The notes: generated from the letters alone by a model not told the origin. A DNA stretch of 7,103 nucleotides from Methylobacteriaceae bacterium (GCA_019247255.1 JAFAPJ010000127.1:1-7103); one strand, 5' to 3'. Shown: positions 1 through 6,232, counted from the stretch's first letter. Made by a program: numbers and translations.

Positions 1-803
1 CCCCCCGGCACCGTGAAGGGGAGGGCCATGCGCGAGATCGCGGCGCGCGCGACGTTCTCCACCGCCTCAGGGCTCGCGCGACCGAGAACGAGCACGAACT
101 CGTCCCCGCCGATCCGCGCCACGAGATCGCCCGGTCGGCAGCTCGCCTTCAGCGCCTTGCCGACCTCGACGAGCAGCGCGTCGCCGGCCGCGTGACCGAG
201 CGAGTCGTTGACGGCCTTGAACCCGTCGAGATCGACGCAGAGCACCGCAAGCTGCTCGCCTGGCCGGCTGGCGAGGTCCGCGAGCGACTTCTCGAGCGCT
301 TCCCGCAGGCGGGCGCGGTTCGGCAACCCCGTCAGCGCGTCGTGATAGGCGAGCCGGACCGCGGTCTGGCGTGCCTCGACCTCCGCCGTCACGTCGAGGC
401 AGACCCCGAGAAAGCGCTCGCCCGAGCGCGTCGCGACGCGTCGGCCGACGTCGCGGATCCAGCGTTGCCCGGTGTCGCCGAGCACGCGAAACTCGATCTC
501 GTAGGGTTCGCAGCGCTCGATCGCGCCGTCGATCGCCGCGCGAACGGCGGCCCGATCATGGGGGTGCACCGCCGCGATGAAGTTGTCGATCGAGGCGACG
601 CTGCAGCCGAGCACGTCCGCCGGGTCGCCGAAGCGAGCCACGGCGTCAGACGCCATGTCACGCTCCCAGATGTACATCCGGGCCGCGCTCAGGGCGAAGA
701 GGAGCCGCTCGTCGTCGCGCGTCGAAAAGCTCGCCGAGTGGGGGCCGCGGCCCTCCTCGCGGAGCTCGACGAGAGCTTCAGTGAGGCTCAGGGCGGTCTG
801 CAT
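1..803 (-). CDS. PAS-GGDEF diguanylate cyclase, C-terminus cut by window edge
   Basis: This reads as a cytoplasmic sensor enzyme that makes the second messenger c-di-GMP from two GTP. Only the first 267 residues are in the window. Residues about 35-141 look like a PAS_3-type fold, with an HPHDR segment at 80-84, the strand YEIEFRV at 101-107 and a closing FLGVCLDVT at 131-139. The GGDEF domain follows from about residue 152: HDALTGLPNR at 154-163, DLDGFKAVND at 191-200 with the expected metal and GTP residues, an RxxD product-inhibition site (R223-D226), and an intact GGDEF at 232-236. An active, feedback-inhibited cyclase is therefore expected. No signal peptide or membrane segment is seen before the PAS domain. 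The ATG at 803 is preferred because AGGAGG lies 8 bases upstream. An in-frame ATG at 902 would add 33 residues but lacks a ribosome binding site and crosses AT-rich DNA. An EAL domain may follow outside the window; this cannot be seen. Confidence 0.93.
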   Translation of the reverse strand, partial: MQTALSLTEALVELREEGRGPHSASFSTRDDERLLFALSAARMYIWERDMASDAVARFGDPADVLGCSVASIDNFIAAVHPHDRAAVRAAIDGAIERCEPYEIEFRVLGDTGQRWIRDVGRRVATRSGERFLGVCLDVTAEVEARQTAVRLAYHDALTGLPNRARLREALEKSLADLASRPGEQLAVLCVDLDGFKAVNDSLGHAAGDALLVEVGKALKASCRPGDLVARIGGDEFVLVLGRASPEAVENVARAAISRMALPFTVPG

Positions 804-810
804 CCGGCAC

Positions 811-817
811 TCCTCCT
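811..817 (-). promoter_or_regulatory. Strong Shine-Dalgarno of the diguanylate cyclase gene
   Basis: On the minus strand the sequence AGGAGG (812-817) sits 8 bases before the ATG at 803. It is the strongest ribosome binding site seen in the window, and it decides the start against the upstream in-frame ATG at 902. Confidence 0.8.
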
Positions 818-864
818 GTGAGCCGCGGCTGCGGAAGCGGGAAGGATTACCGATGAAGACGACG

Positions 865-895
865 AGTAAAGGATGTGTTTTGATCAAACTGTCGA
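865..895 (-). promoter_or_regulatory. Candidate promoter of the diguanylate cyclase gene
   Basis: The gap 804-1032 contains a locally AT-rich patch. On the minus strand TCGACA (890-895) matches the -35 consensus at 5 of 6 positions, and TTTACT (865-870) matches the -10 at 4 of 6. The 19-base spacer is longer than ideal. Between them is a perfect 10-base palindrome, TTTGATCAAA (879-888), which could be an operator. The call rests only on motif resemblance and on its position about 60 bases upstream of the start codon. Confidence 0.25.
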
Positions 896-998
896 GGTTC
901 ATGCGCCGCATGTCGGCCGCGTAATTCGCGCGGCAAGAGCGCCGGTGAAGCTTGGCCGCGAGGCGCACTCCTTTTTGACGAAGTCCGGAACATAGCTG

Positions 999-1019
999 CG
1001 ACGCGACGGGCGCGCGTCG
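999..1019 (-). terminator. Stem-loop just after radC, weak terminator candidate
   Basis: CGACGCG (999-1005) pairs perfectly with CGCGTCG (1013-1019) across a 7-base loop. It begins 13 bases beyond the radC stop codon. No T-tract follows on the minus strand, so intrinsic termination is doubtful. It may instead protect the transcript end or assist Rho-independent pausing. The rest of the gap up to 864 shows no gene. Confidence 0.3.
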
Positions 1020-1032
1020 AGACAGGTGCACG

Positions 1033-1722
1033 TCAGATGAGGCGCAGACCCTTCAGGCTCGCGTGACCTTCGCGGCCCACGATGATGTGGTCGTGGACGA
1101 TGATCCCGAGGGGCTTGGCGACCTCGACGATCTGACGCGTCATCTGGATGTCGGCGTTGGACGGCGTCGGGTCGCCGGACGGGTGGTTGTGCACGAGGAT
1201 CACGGCGGTCGCCGAGAGCTCGAGGGCGCGCCGAACGACCTCGCGCGGATAGACCGGCGTGTGGTCGACGGTCCCGGATTGCTGCACCTCGTCCGCGATG
1301 AGGGCATTGCGCTTGTCCAGGAACAGGAGGCGGAATTGCTCGCGATCCGCGAAGGCCATCGCGGTGCGGCAATACTCGATGACCGAGCTCCAGGAGGAGA
1401 GAACGGGCCGCGAAGCCACCGCGCCCCGCGCGATGCGCCGGGCGCTCGCCTCGACGATCTTGAGATCGAGGACGACGCCGTCCCCGACGCCGTCGACCTC
1501 GCGCAAACGATGAACCGGTGCCGCAAGAACCTCGGCGAAGGAGCCGAAGCGGCGGATGAGCTCCTTCGCGATCGGCTTCACGTCGCGCCGCGGGATCGAT
1601 CGGAACAGGACGAGCTCGAGCAGCTCGTAATCCGGAAGGCTGTCGCCGCCGGCCTCCTCGAACCTGGCCCGCAAGCGCTCGCGATGACCGAGGTAATGCG
1701 GGACGGCCTCCGGCGCGCTCAT
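1033..1722 (-). CDS. radC: RadC family JAMM/MPN domain protein (UPF0758)
   Basis: This is a 229-residue protein of the usual length and domain order for RadC. Residues about 28-100 form the helical helix-hairpin-helix-like part ([12 protein letters not shown] at 29-40, VDGVGDG at 76-82). Residues about 105-229 form the metalloprotease-like JAB/MPN domain. The zinc-binding signature is complete: H178 and H180 in HNHPSGD, with D191 downstream. E128 is the probable catalytic glutamate, judged from its spacing. The family-typical [12 protein letters not shown] and DHIIVG segments are present. The original link of RadC to DNA repair in E. coli was later withdrawn, and its biochemical role is unsettled. 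The start codon lies 17 bp after the map stop with only a weak ribosome binding site, so co-transcription and perhaps translational coupling with map are likely. Confidence 0.95.
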   Translation of the reverse strand: MSAPEAVPHYLGHRERLRARFEEAGGDSLPDYELLELVLFRSIPRRDVKPIAKELIRRFGSFAEVLAAPVHRLREVDGVGDGVVLDLKIVEASARRIARGAVASRPVLSSWSSVIEYCRTAMAFADREQFRLLFLDKRNALIADEVQQSGTVDHTPVYPREVVRRALELSATAVILVHNHPSGDPTPSNADIQMTRQIVEVAKPLGIIVHDHIIVGREGHASLKGLRLI

Positions 1723-1739
1723 GGGCAGGGCCGGCGCGG

Positions 1740-2570
1740 TCAGGCCCGGACGTCGTAGGGCGGGCGGTGGTAGCCCTTCGGCGAGAAGGTGAAGACCTCG
1801 ACCCCTGTCTCCGTCACGCCGACCGTGTGCTCGAATTGAGCCGAGAGCGAGCGGTCGCGCGTAACCGCCGTCCAGCCGTCGGACAAAACCTTCACCTGCG
1901 GCCGACCGAGATTGATCATGGGCTCGATCGTGAACAGCATGCCGGGCTTCAGGAGCACGTCGTAGCTCGGCTCAACGTAGTGGAGGATCGTCGGCGCGTC
2001 ATGGAAAACGCGCCCGAGCCCGTGACCGCAGAAATCCCGGACCACCGAGCAGCGCTCGCGCTCGGCATGGCTCTGGATCGCAGCTCCGATCGCGTTCGTG
2101 GTACGGCCGGGCGCCACCGCCTGGACGCCGCGCATCAGGCATTCGTGGGTGACGTCGCACAGCCGCGCGGCCTTCCTGGGGACCTCGCCCACGAAGAACA
2201 TGCGGCTCGAATCGCCGTACCAGCCGTCGAGGATGAGCGTGACGTCGATGTTGAGGATGTCCCCGTCGCGCAGCGGCCGATCGTTCGGGATGCCGTGGCA
2301 GACGACGTGATTGATCGAGGTGCAGATCGATCTCGGGTAGCCCCGATACAGGAGCGTCGCGCAAAAAGCGCCGTGATCGGCCGCGAAGCCGGACACGAGG
2401 TCGTCGAGCTCCTGGGTGGTGATCCCGGGGCGGACATGCTCGCACAGGAGGTCGAGCGCTTCCGCCGTGAGGCGGCCGGCGCGCCGCATCCCCGCGAAGG
2501 CTTCGGCACCGTGGATCGGGACCTCGTTCGCGCGGCGGCGATCGAGCTGGTCGGCTTCGTCGAGATTCAT
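1740..2570 (-). CDS. map: Type I methionine aminopeptidase
   Basis: This cytosolic metalloenzyme removes the initiator methionine from nascent proteins after deformylation. The 276-residue product carries all five metal ligands: D109, D120, H183, E216 and E247. Their spacing (11, 63, 33, 31) is identical to that of the E. coli enzyme (D97, D108, H171, E204, E235). The substrate-contacting histidine is H92 in VCHGIPN, and the second active-site histidine is H190. The N-terminus is about 13 residues longer than in E. coli; the core begins near [12 protein letters not shown] at 28-39. The ATG at 2570 has no strong Shine-Dalgarno, and M28 would be too short to be an attractive alternative. It is the first gene of a probable map-radC transcript and is divergent from the methyltransferase gene. 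The product is normally essential unless a paralogue exists elsewhere in the genome. Confidence 0.97.
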   Translation of the reverse strand: MNLDEADQLDRRRANEVPIHGAEAFAGMRRAGRLTAEALDLLCEHVRPGITTQELDDLVSGFAADHGAFCATLLYRGYPRSICTSINHVVCHGIPNDRPLRDGDILNIDVTLILDGWYGDSSRMFFVGEVPRKAARLCDVTHECLMRGVQAVAPGRTTNAIGAAIQSHAERERCSVVRDFCGHGLGRVFHDAPTILHYVEPSYDVLLKPGMLFTIEPMINLGRPQVKVLSDGWTAVTRDRSLSAQFEHTVGVTETGVEVFTFSPKGYHRPPYDVRA

Positions 2571-2594
2571 GGAGGCTCAGGCGTCGAGCCCGCG

Positions 2595-2622
2595 AATGTA
2601 GAGCCGTGACGCCTGGGCGCAA
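2595..2622 (-). promoter_or_regulatory. Candidate promoter of map-radC
   Basis: On the minus strand TTGCGC (2617-2622) and TACATT (2595-2600) are separated by 16 bases. Each matches the sigma-70-type consensus at 4 of 6 positions. They lie 25-52 bases upstream of the map ATG in the 111-bp divergent gap, implying a leader of about 15-20 bases. No comparably good promoter was found for the plus-strand methyltransferase in the same gap. Confidence 0.35.
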
Positions 2623-2681
2623 GGCGGGAGGCGCGCGCGGGCTTGCTCCTGGCGCCTCGCGGATGCGATGAGCCGCGCTCC

Positions 2682-3566
2682 ATGATCGATGCCGAACCTT
2701 ACGGCGCCTATGCCCCGCGCGGGCTCGTGCGCCGCGCCATGGAGACGACGCGAGCGCTGCCGCATTCCTGGGTGAACCGTCGCGTCACCAACGTCATCCG
2801 CAAGATCGCGCTCTCCAAGCTGAAGGGCGCCCCGGTCGACCTGGAGGCGCTGGGCTTCCGCATGCGCGTGCGGCCCGAGCGCAACATCTGCGAGAAGCGC
2901 ATGATGTTCGCGCCGCATACCTTCGATCCCGACGAGCTGAAGCTCATCACGGAGCGGCTGCGTCCTGGGTTCACCTTCGTGGATATCGGGGCGAATGTCG
3001 GGGCCTATTCCCTCTTCGTGGCGTCGCGGGCGGGGCCGACGGCGCGCATCCTCGCGGTGGAGCCGCAGCCCGACATCTTCGATCGGCTCATCTTCAACAT
3101 CCGGCTCAACGCCTTCGCGACCATCAAGGCTCTCGCCTGCGCGGTCGCCGACAAGGCGGGCGAGCTGACGCTCTTCGTCGACGGGGCGAATAGCGGCGAG
3201 TCGAGCGTCAAGATCGTCGGCCTGTCCGACGGCGATCAGCTGCGCGTGCGCGCCTGCACGCTCCTCGATCTTCTCACGGAGGAGGGCTTCGAGGCGGTCG
3301 ACGCGATGAAGCTCGACGTCGAGGGCGCCGAGGACCTCATCCTCGAGCCGTTCCTGGCCCAGGCGCCGGACGGGCTCTGCCCGTCGCTCCTCATCCTCGA
3401 GAATGCGCGCCGGCAATGGCAGGTCGACCTGCCGGCGCTTCTCGCCGCCCGGGGTTATCGCGAGATCGCCCGCACGCGGCTCAACCTCGTCTACGAGCGC
3501 GCGCCGAACGCGCCGGGGAGCGACAAACGATGGGCGACGCGATCGTCACGGCCGCGATCCTGGTGA
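2682..3566 (+). CDS. FkbM family SAM-dependent methyltransferase
   Basis: This is a 294-residue predicted O-methyltransferase of the FkbM class. Members methylate hydroxyl groups on sugars, polyketides or polysaccharide ends; the substrate here is unknown. Visible motifs are the SAM-binding motif I VDIGANVGAYS (100-110), the acidic ribose-binding residue E127 in AVEPQP, and MKLDVEGAE (209-217) with D212, which is diagnostic for FkbM proteins. Residues 1-75 form a non-conserved, basic N-terminal extension without a clear signal peptide or membrane segment. The ATG at 2682 is chosen; a TTG at 2643 would add 13 residues, and an ATG at 2739 is also possible. None has a convincing ribosome binding site. 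The last dozen codons overlap the start of the next gene in another frame, giving a basic, Ser/Arg-rich tail ending in RPRSW. The overlap suggests translational coupling with the MoCF protein. Confidence 0.9.
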   Translation: MIDAEPYGAYAPRGLVRRAMETTRALPHSWVNRRVTNVIRKIALSKLKGAPVDLEALGFRMRVRPERNICEKRMMFAPHTFDPDELKLITERLRPGFTFVDIGANVGAYSLFVASRAGPTARILAVEPQPDIFDRLIFNIRLNAFATIKALACAVADKAGELTLFVDGANSGESSVKIVGLSDGDQLRVRACTLLDLLTEEGFEAVDAMKLDVEGAEDLILEPFLAQAPDGLCPSLLILENARRQWQVDLPALLAARGYREIARTRLNLVYERAPNAPGSDKRWATRSSRPRSW

Positions 3567-4279
3567 TCGGCGACGAGATCCTGTCCGGGCGGACGAAGGA
3601 CAAGAACATCGGGCACATCGCCGAGAACCTGACGCGGGTCGGCATCGAGCTCCGCGAGGTCCGGGTGGTGCTGGACGTCGAGGCCGAGATCGTGGCGGCG
3701 CTCGACGCGCTCCGGACCCGGTACGGCTACGTCTTCACGACGGGCGGCATCGGCCCGACGCATGACGACATCACCGCCGATTGCGTGGCGAAGGCCTTCG
3801 GGGTCGGGATCGACGTCGATCCGCGCGCGGTCGACATGCTGCTGCAGCGCATCGCCCGCGAGGACCTCAACGAGGCGCGGCTTAGGATGGCGCGCATCCC
3901 GGACGGGGCCGAGCTCATCGAGAATCCGATTTCGCGGGCGCCGGGCTTCCGGATCGGCAACGTCATCGTCATGGCGGGCGTGCCGGCCATCATGCAGGCG
4001 ATGCTGGACAACGTGCTGCCGACCCTGACCGGAGGGCCGCCGGTCCTGTCCGAGACGATCGATGCGGCAGGCCTGCCCGAAGGCCGCTATGCGGCCGACC
4101 TCGGGGTGCAGGCGTCCGGCTTCCCCGACCTCTCGATCGGCTCCTACCCCTCGTACTCGCCGGCGGGCTTCACGAACCAGATCGTGGTGCGCGGACGCGA
4201 TCCGGCCCGGCTCGCGGAGGCCGCCGCCGCCATCCGAGCGATGGTCGCCCGGCTCGCGCCCGAACGGGTGGAAAGCTGA
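3530..4279 (+). CDS. Stand-alone MoCF/CinA-N domain protein (COG1058)
   Basis: The product is a 249-residue protein consisting of a molybdopterin-binding-like (MoCF) domain plus the short COG1058-specific extension. The domain shows VIGDEILSGRTKDKN (12-26), TTGGIGPTHDD (70-80) and VMAGVPAIMQAM (147-158). IGSYPSYSP (203-211) is the typical later segment of this family. It lacks the C-terminal NMN-deamidase (CinA/PncC) domain of full-length CinA, which usually makes about 400 residues. Annotation as competence/damage-inducible protein A would therefore be misleading. Related N-terminal domains have been reported to act as ADP-ribose or nucleotide pyrophosphatases, so metabolite repair is as plausible as molybdenum cofactor binding. 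The ATG is supported by GGGGAG (3515-3520) 9 bases upstream, and it lies 37 bp inside the end of the methyltransferase gene. It faces the tRNA across a 309-bp non-coding gap. Confidence 0.92.
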   Translation: MGDAIVTAAILVIGDEILSGRTKDKNIGHIAENLTRVGIELREVRVVLDVEAEIVAALDALRTRYGYVFTTGGIGPTHDDITADCVAKAFGVGIDVDPRAVDMLLQRIAREDLNEARLRMARIPDGAELIENPISRAPGFRIGNVIVMAGVPAIMQAMLDNVLPTLTGGPPVLSETIDAAGLPEGRYAADLGVQASGFPDLSIGSYPSYSPAGFTNQIVVRGRDPARLAEAAAAIRAMVARLAPERVES

Positions 4280-4382
4280 GATCGACCGCGCCGGCCCGGC
4301 TCTTGTTTGGGTCTGGCCGCACCAGCGCCCGACAAGTTGGGAAAAGCCGGCGTGCGCGCACGCTCGTCCTCTCCGGTCGATC
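4280..4382. repeat. Nested inverted repeats after the MoCF gene
   Basis: GATCGACCG (4280-4288) is repeated inverted and exact at 4374-4382. Inside this pair lies a self-complementary 14-base palindrome, GCGTGCGCGCACGC (4350-4363). The outer arm starts directly after the stop codon at 4277-4279. Folding of the transcript could bring the ends together and terminate or stabilise the methyltransferase-MoCF mRNA. In such GC-rich DNA, chance pairing of this length is possible. Confidence 0.35.
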
Positions 4383-4512
4383 GTGACGCAACTCGTCAGC
4401 GTGCGTCTTAACTAGCCGATCAGCGCCCAGCTGTCAAGTATTTATTCCTGTTAACGCGCATCGTCGGCGTGAAGCTCGCGCAGACGATTGTGAAAAGCTG
4501 AACGCTGCCAAG

Positions 4513-4556
4513 GGTTTCAACAGTTCGGCGCATTTCGGGCCCCAACTGTTGAAACC
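4513..4556. repeat. Perfect 13-bp inverted repeat, possible stem-loop
   Basis: The arms GGTTTCAACAGTT (4513-4525) and AACTGTTGAAACC (4544-4556) are exact reverse complements around an 18-base loop. On the minus strand the element begins 32 bases beyond the encoded CCA of tRNA-Leu, so it could form the 3' hairpin of the tRNA precursor and act in termination or processing. Neither side has a clear T-tract. The AT-rich arms differ from the local composition, which makes chance less likely than for the GC-rich repeats. An operator for a dimeric regulator is another possibility. Confidence 0.6.
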
Positions 4557-4588
4557 GCTAAGCTCTGGACGCCAATCGGGCAAGATAT

Positions 4589-4675
4589 TGGTGCGGACGG
4601 CGGGGGTCGAACCCGCACGGGCTCGCGCCCGAGGGATTTTAAGTCCCTTGCGTCTACCGGTTTCGCCACGTCCGC
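4589..4675 (-). tRNA. tRNA-Leu (anticodon UAA), CCA encoded
   Basis: An 87-base class II tRNA on the minus strand. The acceptor stem GCGGACG pairs with CGTCCGC, followed by discriminator A and an encoded CCA (4591-4589). The anticodon stem AGGGA/TCCCT encloses the loop CTTAAAA with anticodon TAA, which reads UUA and UUG leucine codons. The long variable arm GGGC-GCGA-GCCC is typical of leucine tRNAs, and the T-arm GCGGG-TTCGACC-CCCGC is regular. UUA is expected to be a very rare codon in this GC-rich genome. The gene lies 30 bp beyond the stop of the monooxygenase gene on the same strand, so it may be transcribed from its own promoter within that gene's 3' end or be processed from a read-through transcript. 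Confidence 0.97.
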
Positions 4676-4705
4676 GGGGCCGCGCCGAACGGCGGGGGTC
4701 GCGCT

Positions 4706-5890
4706 CTATCGCGCGTCGGGGCGCCAACCGTAAAGCCAGGCCTGCCGGTCGGCCATGCCGTCCGGTCCGAGCCGGGCCATGACGAGGTTGCGGGCGAGCG
4801 CGACCGGCCCGCGCGCATGGAAGATCCGGCCGTTGCGGCGCGCCGTCGCCTGCACTCGGCAGACGCGAGGCAGGCGCGTCCGCCGGTACGCCGCGAGCGC
4901 CGCGGCCGGGTCGGTCTCCCGGGCGAGGCAGGACGCGAGCACGGCCGCGTCCTCGATCGCGAGCGCGCCGCCCTGCGCGAGATACGGGAGGACGGGATGC
5001 GCGGCGTCGCCGAGCAGCGCGACCCGGCCGCGACCGGCCGTGCGGGCCGGCAGGTCGGCGAGGGACCAGGCCGACCAGGCCGGCGCGGCCGCGAGGAGCG
5101 CCGCAAGGGGAGGGGCGGCATCCGCGAAGGCGGCCAGCACGGCGTCGCGCTCGACCGGAGCCGACCAGCCCTCGACGGGCGCGGGGCGCGGCGCGACCGC
5201 CACGACGTTGACGAGGCGTCCGGCCGCGATCGGGTAATGGACGACATGGCGGCCGGGCCCGAGCCAGAGGCCCGTGTCGGGTCGGGCGAGGGAGACCGGC
5301 GCGGCTTCGCGCGGCACGAGCGCCCGGTAGGCGACCTCGCCCGAGAAGGCCGGAACCCGCCCGTCGCCGAGCAGCGTCCGGGTCGCGGAGCCGATCCCGT
5401 CCGCTCCGACGGCGAGGTCAGCCTCGAGCGTCTCGGCCTGGCCGGAACCCGTCGCGAGCGTCAGGCGGACGCGACCGCTCGCCTCGTCGATCGACGTCAG
5501 GCTCCGCCCGACCTTGATGCGGATCTCGGGGCGGCCCCGCACCGCGTCGAGGAGGGCCGTCTGCAGGTCCTGGCGTCCGATGACGAGGTAGGGCGAGCCG
5601 TGAAGCTGCTCGAGCTCGGGGCCGAGCCGCATCGCGCCGATCGCGGCGCCGGTGCGCAGGCTTCGGATCGCGACGCCGGACGGTTCGCAGGCGGCGCGAC
5701 GAACGGCCGTCTCGAGGCCGAGCTCCCAGAGAACCCGGGTCGCGTTGGGCGACAGCTGGATGCCGGCGCCCGCCTCCCCGAAGCCGGTCCGCCGCTCCGC
5801 GATCGTCACCGAATGACCCTGGCGGGCGAGCGCCAGCGCCGCCGTCAGCCCGCCGATGCCGGCTCCGACGACGGCGACTGCGAGACCCAT
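4706..5890 (-). CDS. Group A FAD-dependent monooxygenase (salicylate hydroxylase-like)
   Basis: This is a 394-residue flavoprotein aromatic hydroxylase of the class that uses NAD(P)H and O2 to hydroxylate a phenolic or quinoid ring. The three family fingerprints are all present. The N-terminal dinucleotide-binding GAGIGG is at 9-14 in a beta-alpha-beta fold ending at E32. The DG motif is GADGIGSATR at 162-171, and the GD motif is LLGDAAHPVLPYLAQGG at 292-308. Length and layout match salicylate or 3-hydroxybenzoate hydroxylases. However, the same superfamily includes the ubiquinone-pathway hydroxylases, so the substrate is not determined. No ring-cleavage or other aromatic-degradation genes lie nearby, which argues against a dedicated catabolic role. 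The ATG at 5890 begins 18 bp after the zinc-finger gene stop and has only a weak ribosome binding site. The two are probably one operon with tRNA-Leu downstream. Confidence 0.92.
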   Translation of the reverse strand: MGLAVAVVGAGIGGLTAALALARQGHSVTIAERRTGFGEAGAGIQLSPNATRVLWELGLETAVRRAACEPSGVAIRSLRTGAAIGAMRLGPELEQLHGSPYLVIGRQDLQTALLDAVRGRPEIRIKVGRSLTSIDEASGRVRLTLATGSGQAETLEADLAVGADGIGSATRTLLGDGRVPAFSGEVAYRALVPREAAPVSLARPDTGLWLGPGRHVVHYPIAAGRLVNVVAVAPRPAPVEGWSAPVERDAVLAAFADAAPPLAALLAAAPAWSAWSLADLPARTAGRGRVALLGDAAHPVLPYLAQGGALAIEDAAVLASCLARETDPAAALAAYRRTRLPRVCRVQATARRNGRIFHARGPVALARNLVMARLGPDGMADRQAWLYGWRPDAR

Positions 5891-5908
5891 GAGCAGATCG
5901 GACCGCCC

Positions 5909-6163
5909 TCAGGCCGCCGCTTCGCGATCGTCCCAGATGCAGGCGGCGGGCTCCGCCTCGCCGGCCGAGAGCGTGGGCTTGAACTTGTAGAGCGTGCCGC
6001 AATAGGAGCAGATCACCTCGTCGTCCCGCCCCATGTCGATGAAGACGTGCGGGTGATCGAAAGGCGGCCGCGCCCCGATGCACATGAACTCGCGCGAGCC
6101 GACATGGATGGCGGTCACCCCCGGATCGTTGTGGAAATGAGGAACGCCCTGGTCGTGTGCCAT
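5909..6163 (-). CDS. CHCC zinc-finger domain protein, complex I NDUFS6-like
   Basis: A small 84-residue soluble protein of the zf-CHCC family, related to the mitochondrial complex I subunit NDUFS6. Probable zinc ligands are C28, H37 in DHPHVFIDM, and C52 and C55 in CSYCG, matching the order Cys-His-Cys-Cys. Alphaproteobacterial complex I carries a counterpart of NDUFS6, where it binds zinc on the peripheral arm or helps assembly; the role here is inferred from homology. The ATG at 6163 is chosen because the conserved region starts close after it and AAGG precedes it. The open frame upstream, to 6253, encodes only low-complexity Arg/Pro/Ala. It is the first gene of a two-gene unit with the FAD monooxygenase and is divergent from the alpha/beta hydrolase. 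The last dozen residues are not recognisable. Confidence 0.88.
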   Translation of the reverse strand: MAHDQGVPHFHNDPGVTAIHVGSREFMCIGARPPFDHPHVFIDMGRDDEVICSYCGTLYKFKPTLSAGEAEPAACIWDDREAAA

Positions 6164-6175
6164 CTCGGTCGCCTT

Positions 6176-6232
6176 GGGCCGGCGGGCCCGGCCCGCGGCG
6201 GGGCGCTCTCTCGCATGGGGGGCGGGGGCGGG
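6176..6232. promoter_or_regulatory. Divergent control region with GC hairpin and G-runs
   Basis: The 92-bp gap between the zinc-finger gene and the hydrolase gene holds a perfect 7-bp inverted repeat, GGGCCGG/CCGGCCC (6176-6182 and 6188-6194), with a 5-base loop. It directly abuts the Shine-Dalgarno region of the zinc-finger gene. On the plus strand four G-runs follow (6200-6203, 6217-6222, 6224-6228, 6230-6232), ending 23 bases before the hydrolase start. No recognisable -35/-10 pair was found for either direction. Confidence 0.35.

Larger units (their letters stand above)
4280..4588. other. Convergent non-coding gap with inverted repeats
   Basis: This is a 309-bp stretch between the stop of the MoCF gene and the 3' end of tRNA-Leu. 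No reading frame here resembles a protein. It is visibly more AT-rich from about 4408 to 4590 than the flanking genes. It contains a 14-base palindrome (4350-4363) nested inside a 9-base inverted repeat (4280-4288 with 4374-4382), and a 13-base perfect inverted repeat at 4513-4556. A classical hairpin followed by a T-run was not found for either converging transcript. Confidence 0.7.

Noticed and set aside
192..821. Plus-strand open frame of 209 codons
   Set aside because: It is antisense to the PAS-GGDEF gene, whose motifs are unambiguous.
879..888. TTTGATCAAA as an FNR/CRP-type site
   Set aside because: The half-sites TTGAT and ATCAA overlap directly, without the 4-base spacer of an FNR box, so it is recorded only as a palindrome.
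1767..2609. Plus-strand open frame of 280 codons
   Set aside because: It is antisense to map, whose five metal ligands are intact at exact family spacing. The antisense product shows no family features.
2577..3416. Minus-strand open frame of 279 codons
   Set aside because: It is antisense to the FkbM methyltransferase. The protein is rich in Arg, Glu, Asp and His without a fold signature.
4513..4556. GTTTCAAC/GTTGAAAC arms as a CRISPR repeat
   Set aside because: The arms look superficially like CRISPR repeat ends, but they occur only once as an inverted pair. There is no direct repeat array, spacers or cas gene.
4589..4675. tRNA-Leu as an integration site for a mobile element
   Set aside because: No duplicated tRNA 3' end, integrase gene or foreign-looking cargo is visible on either side in this window.
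4434..4727. Minus-strand open frame of 97 codons across the tRNA
   Set aside because: It runs through the whole tRNA-Leu gene and the inverted repeat, and the translated product has no protein-like features.
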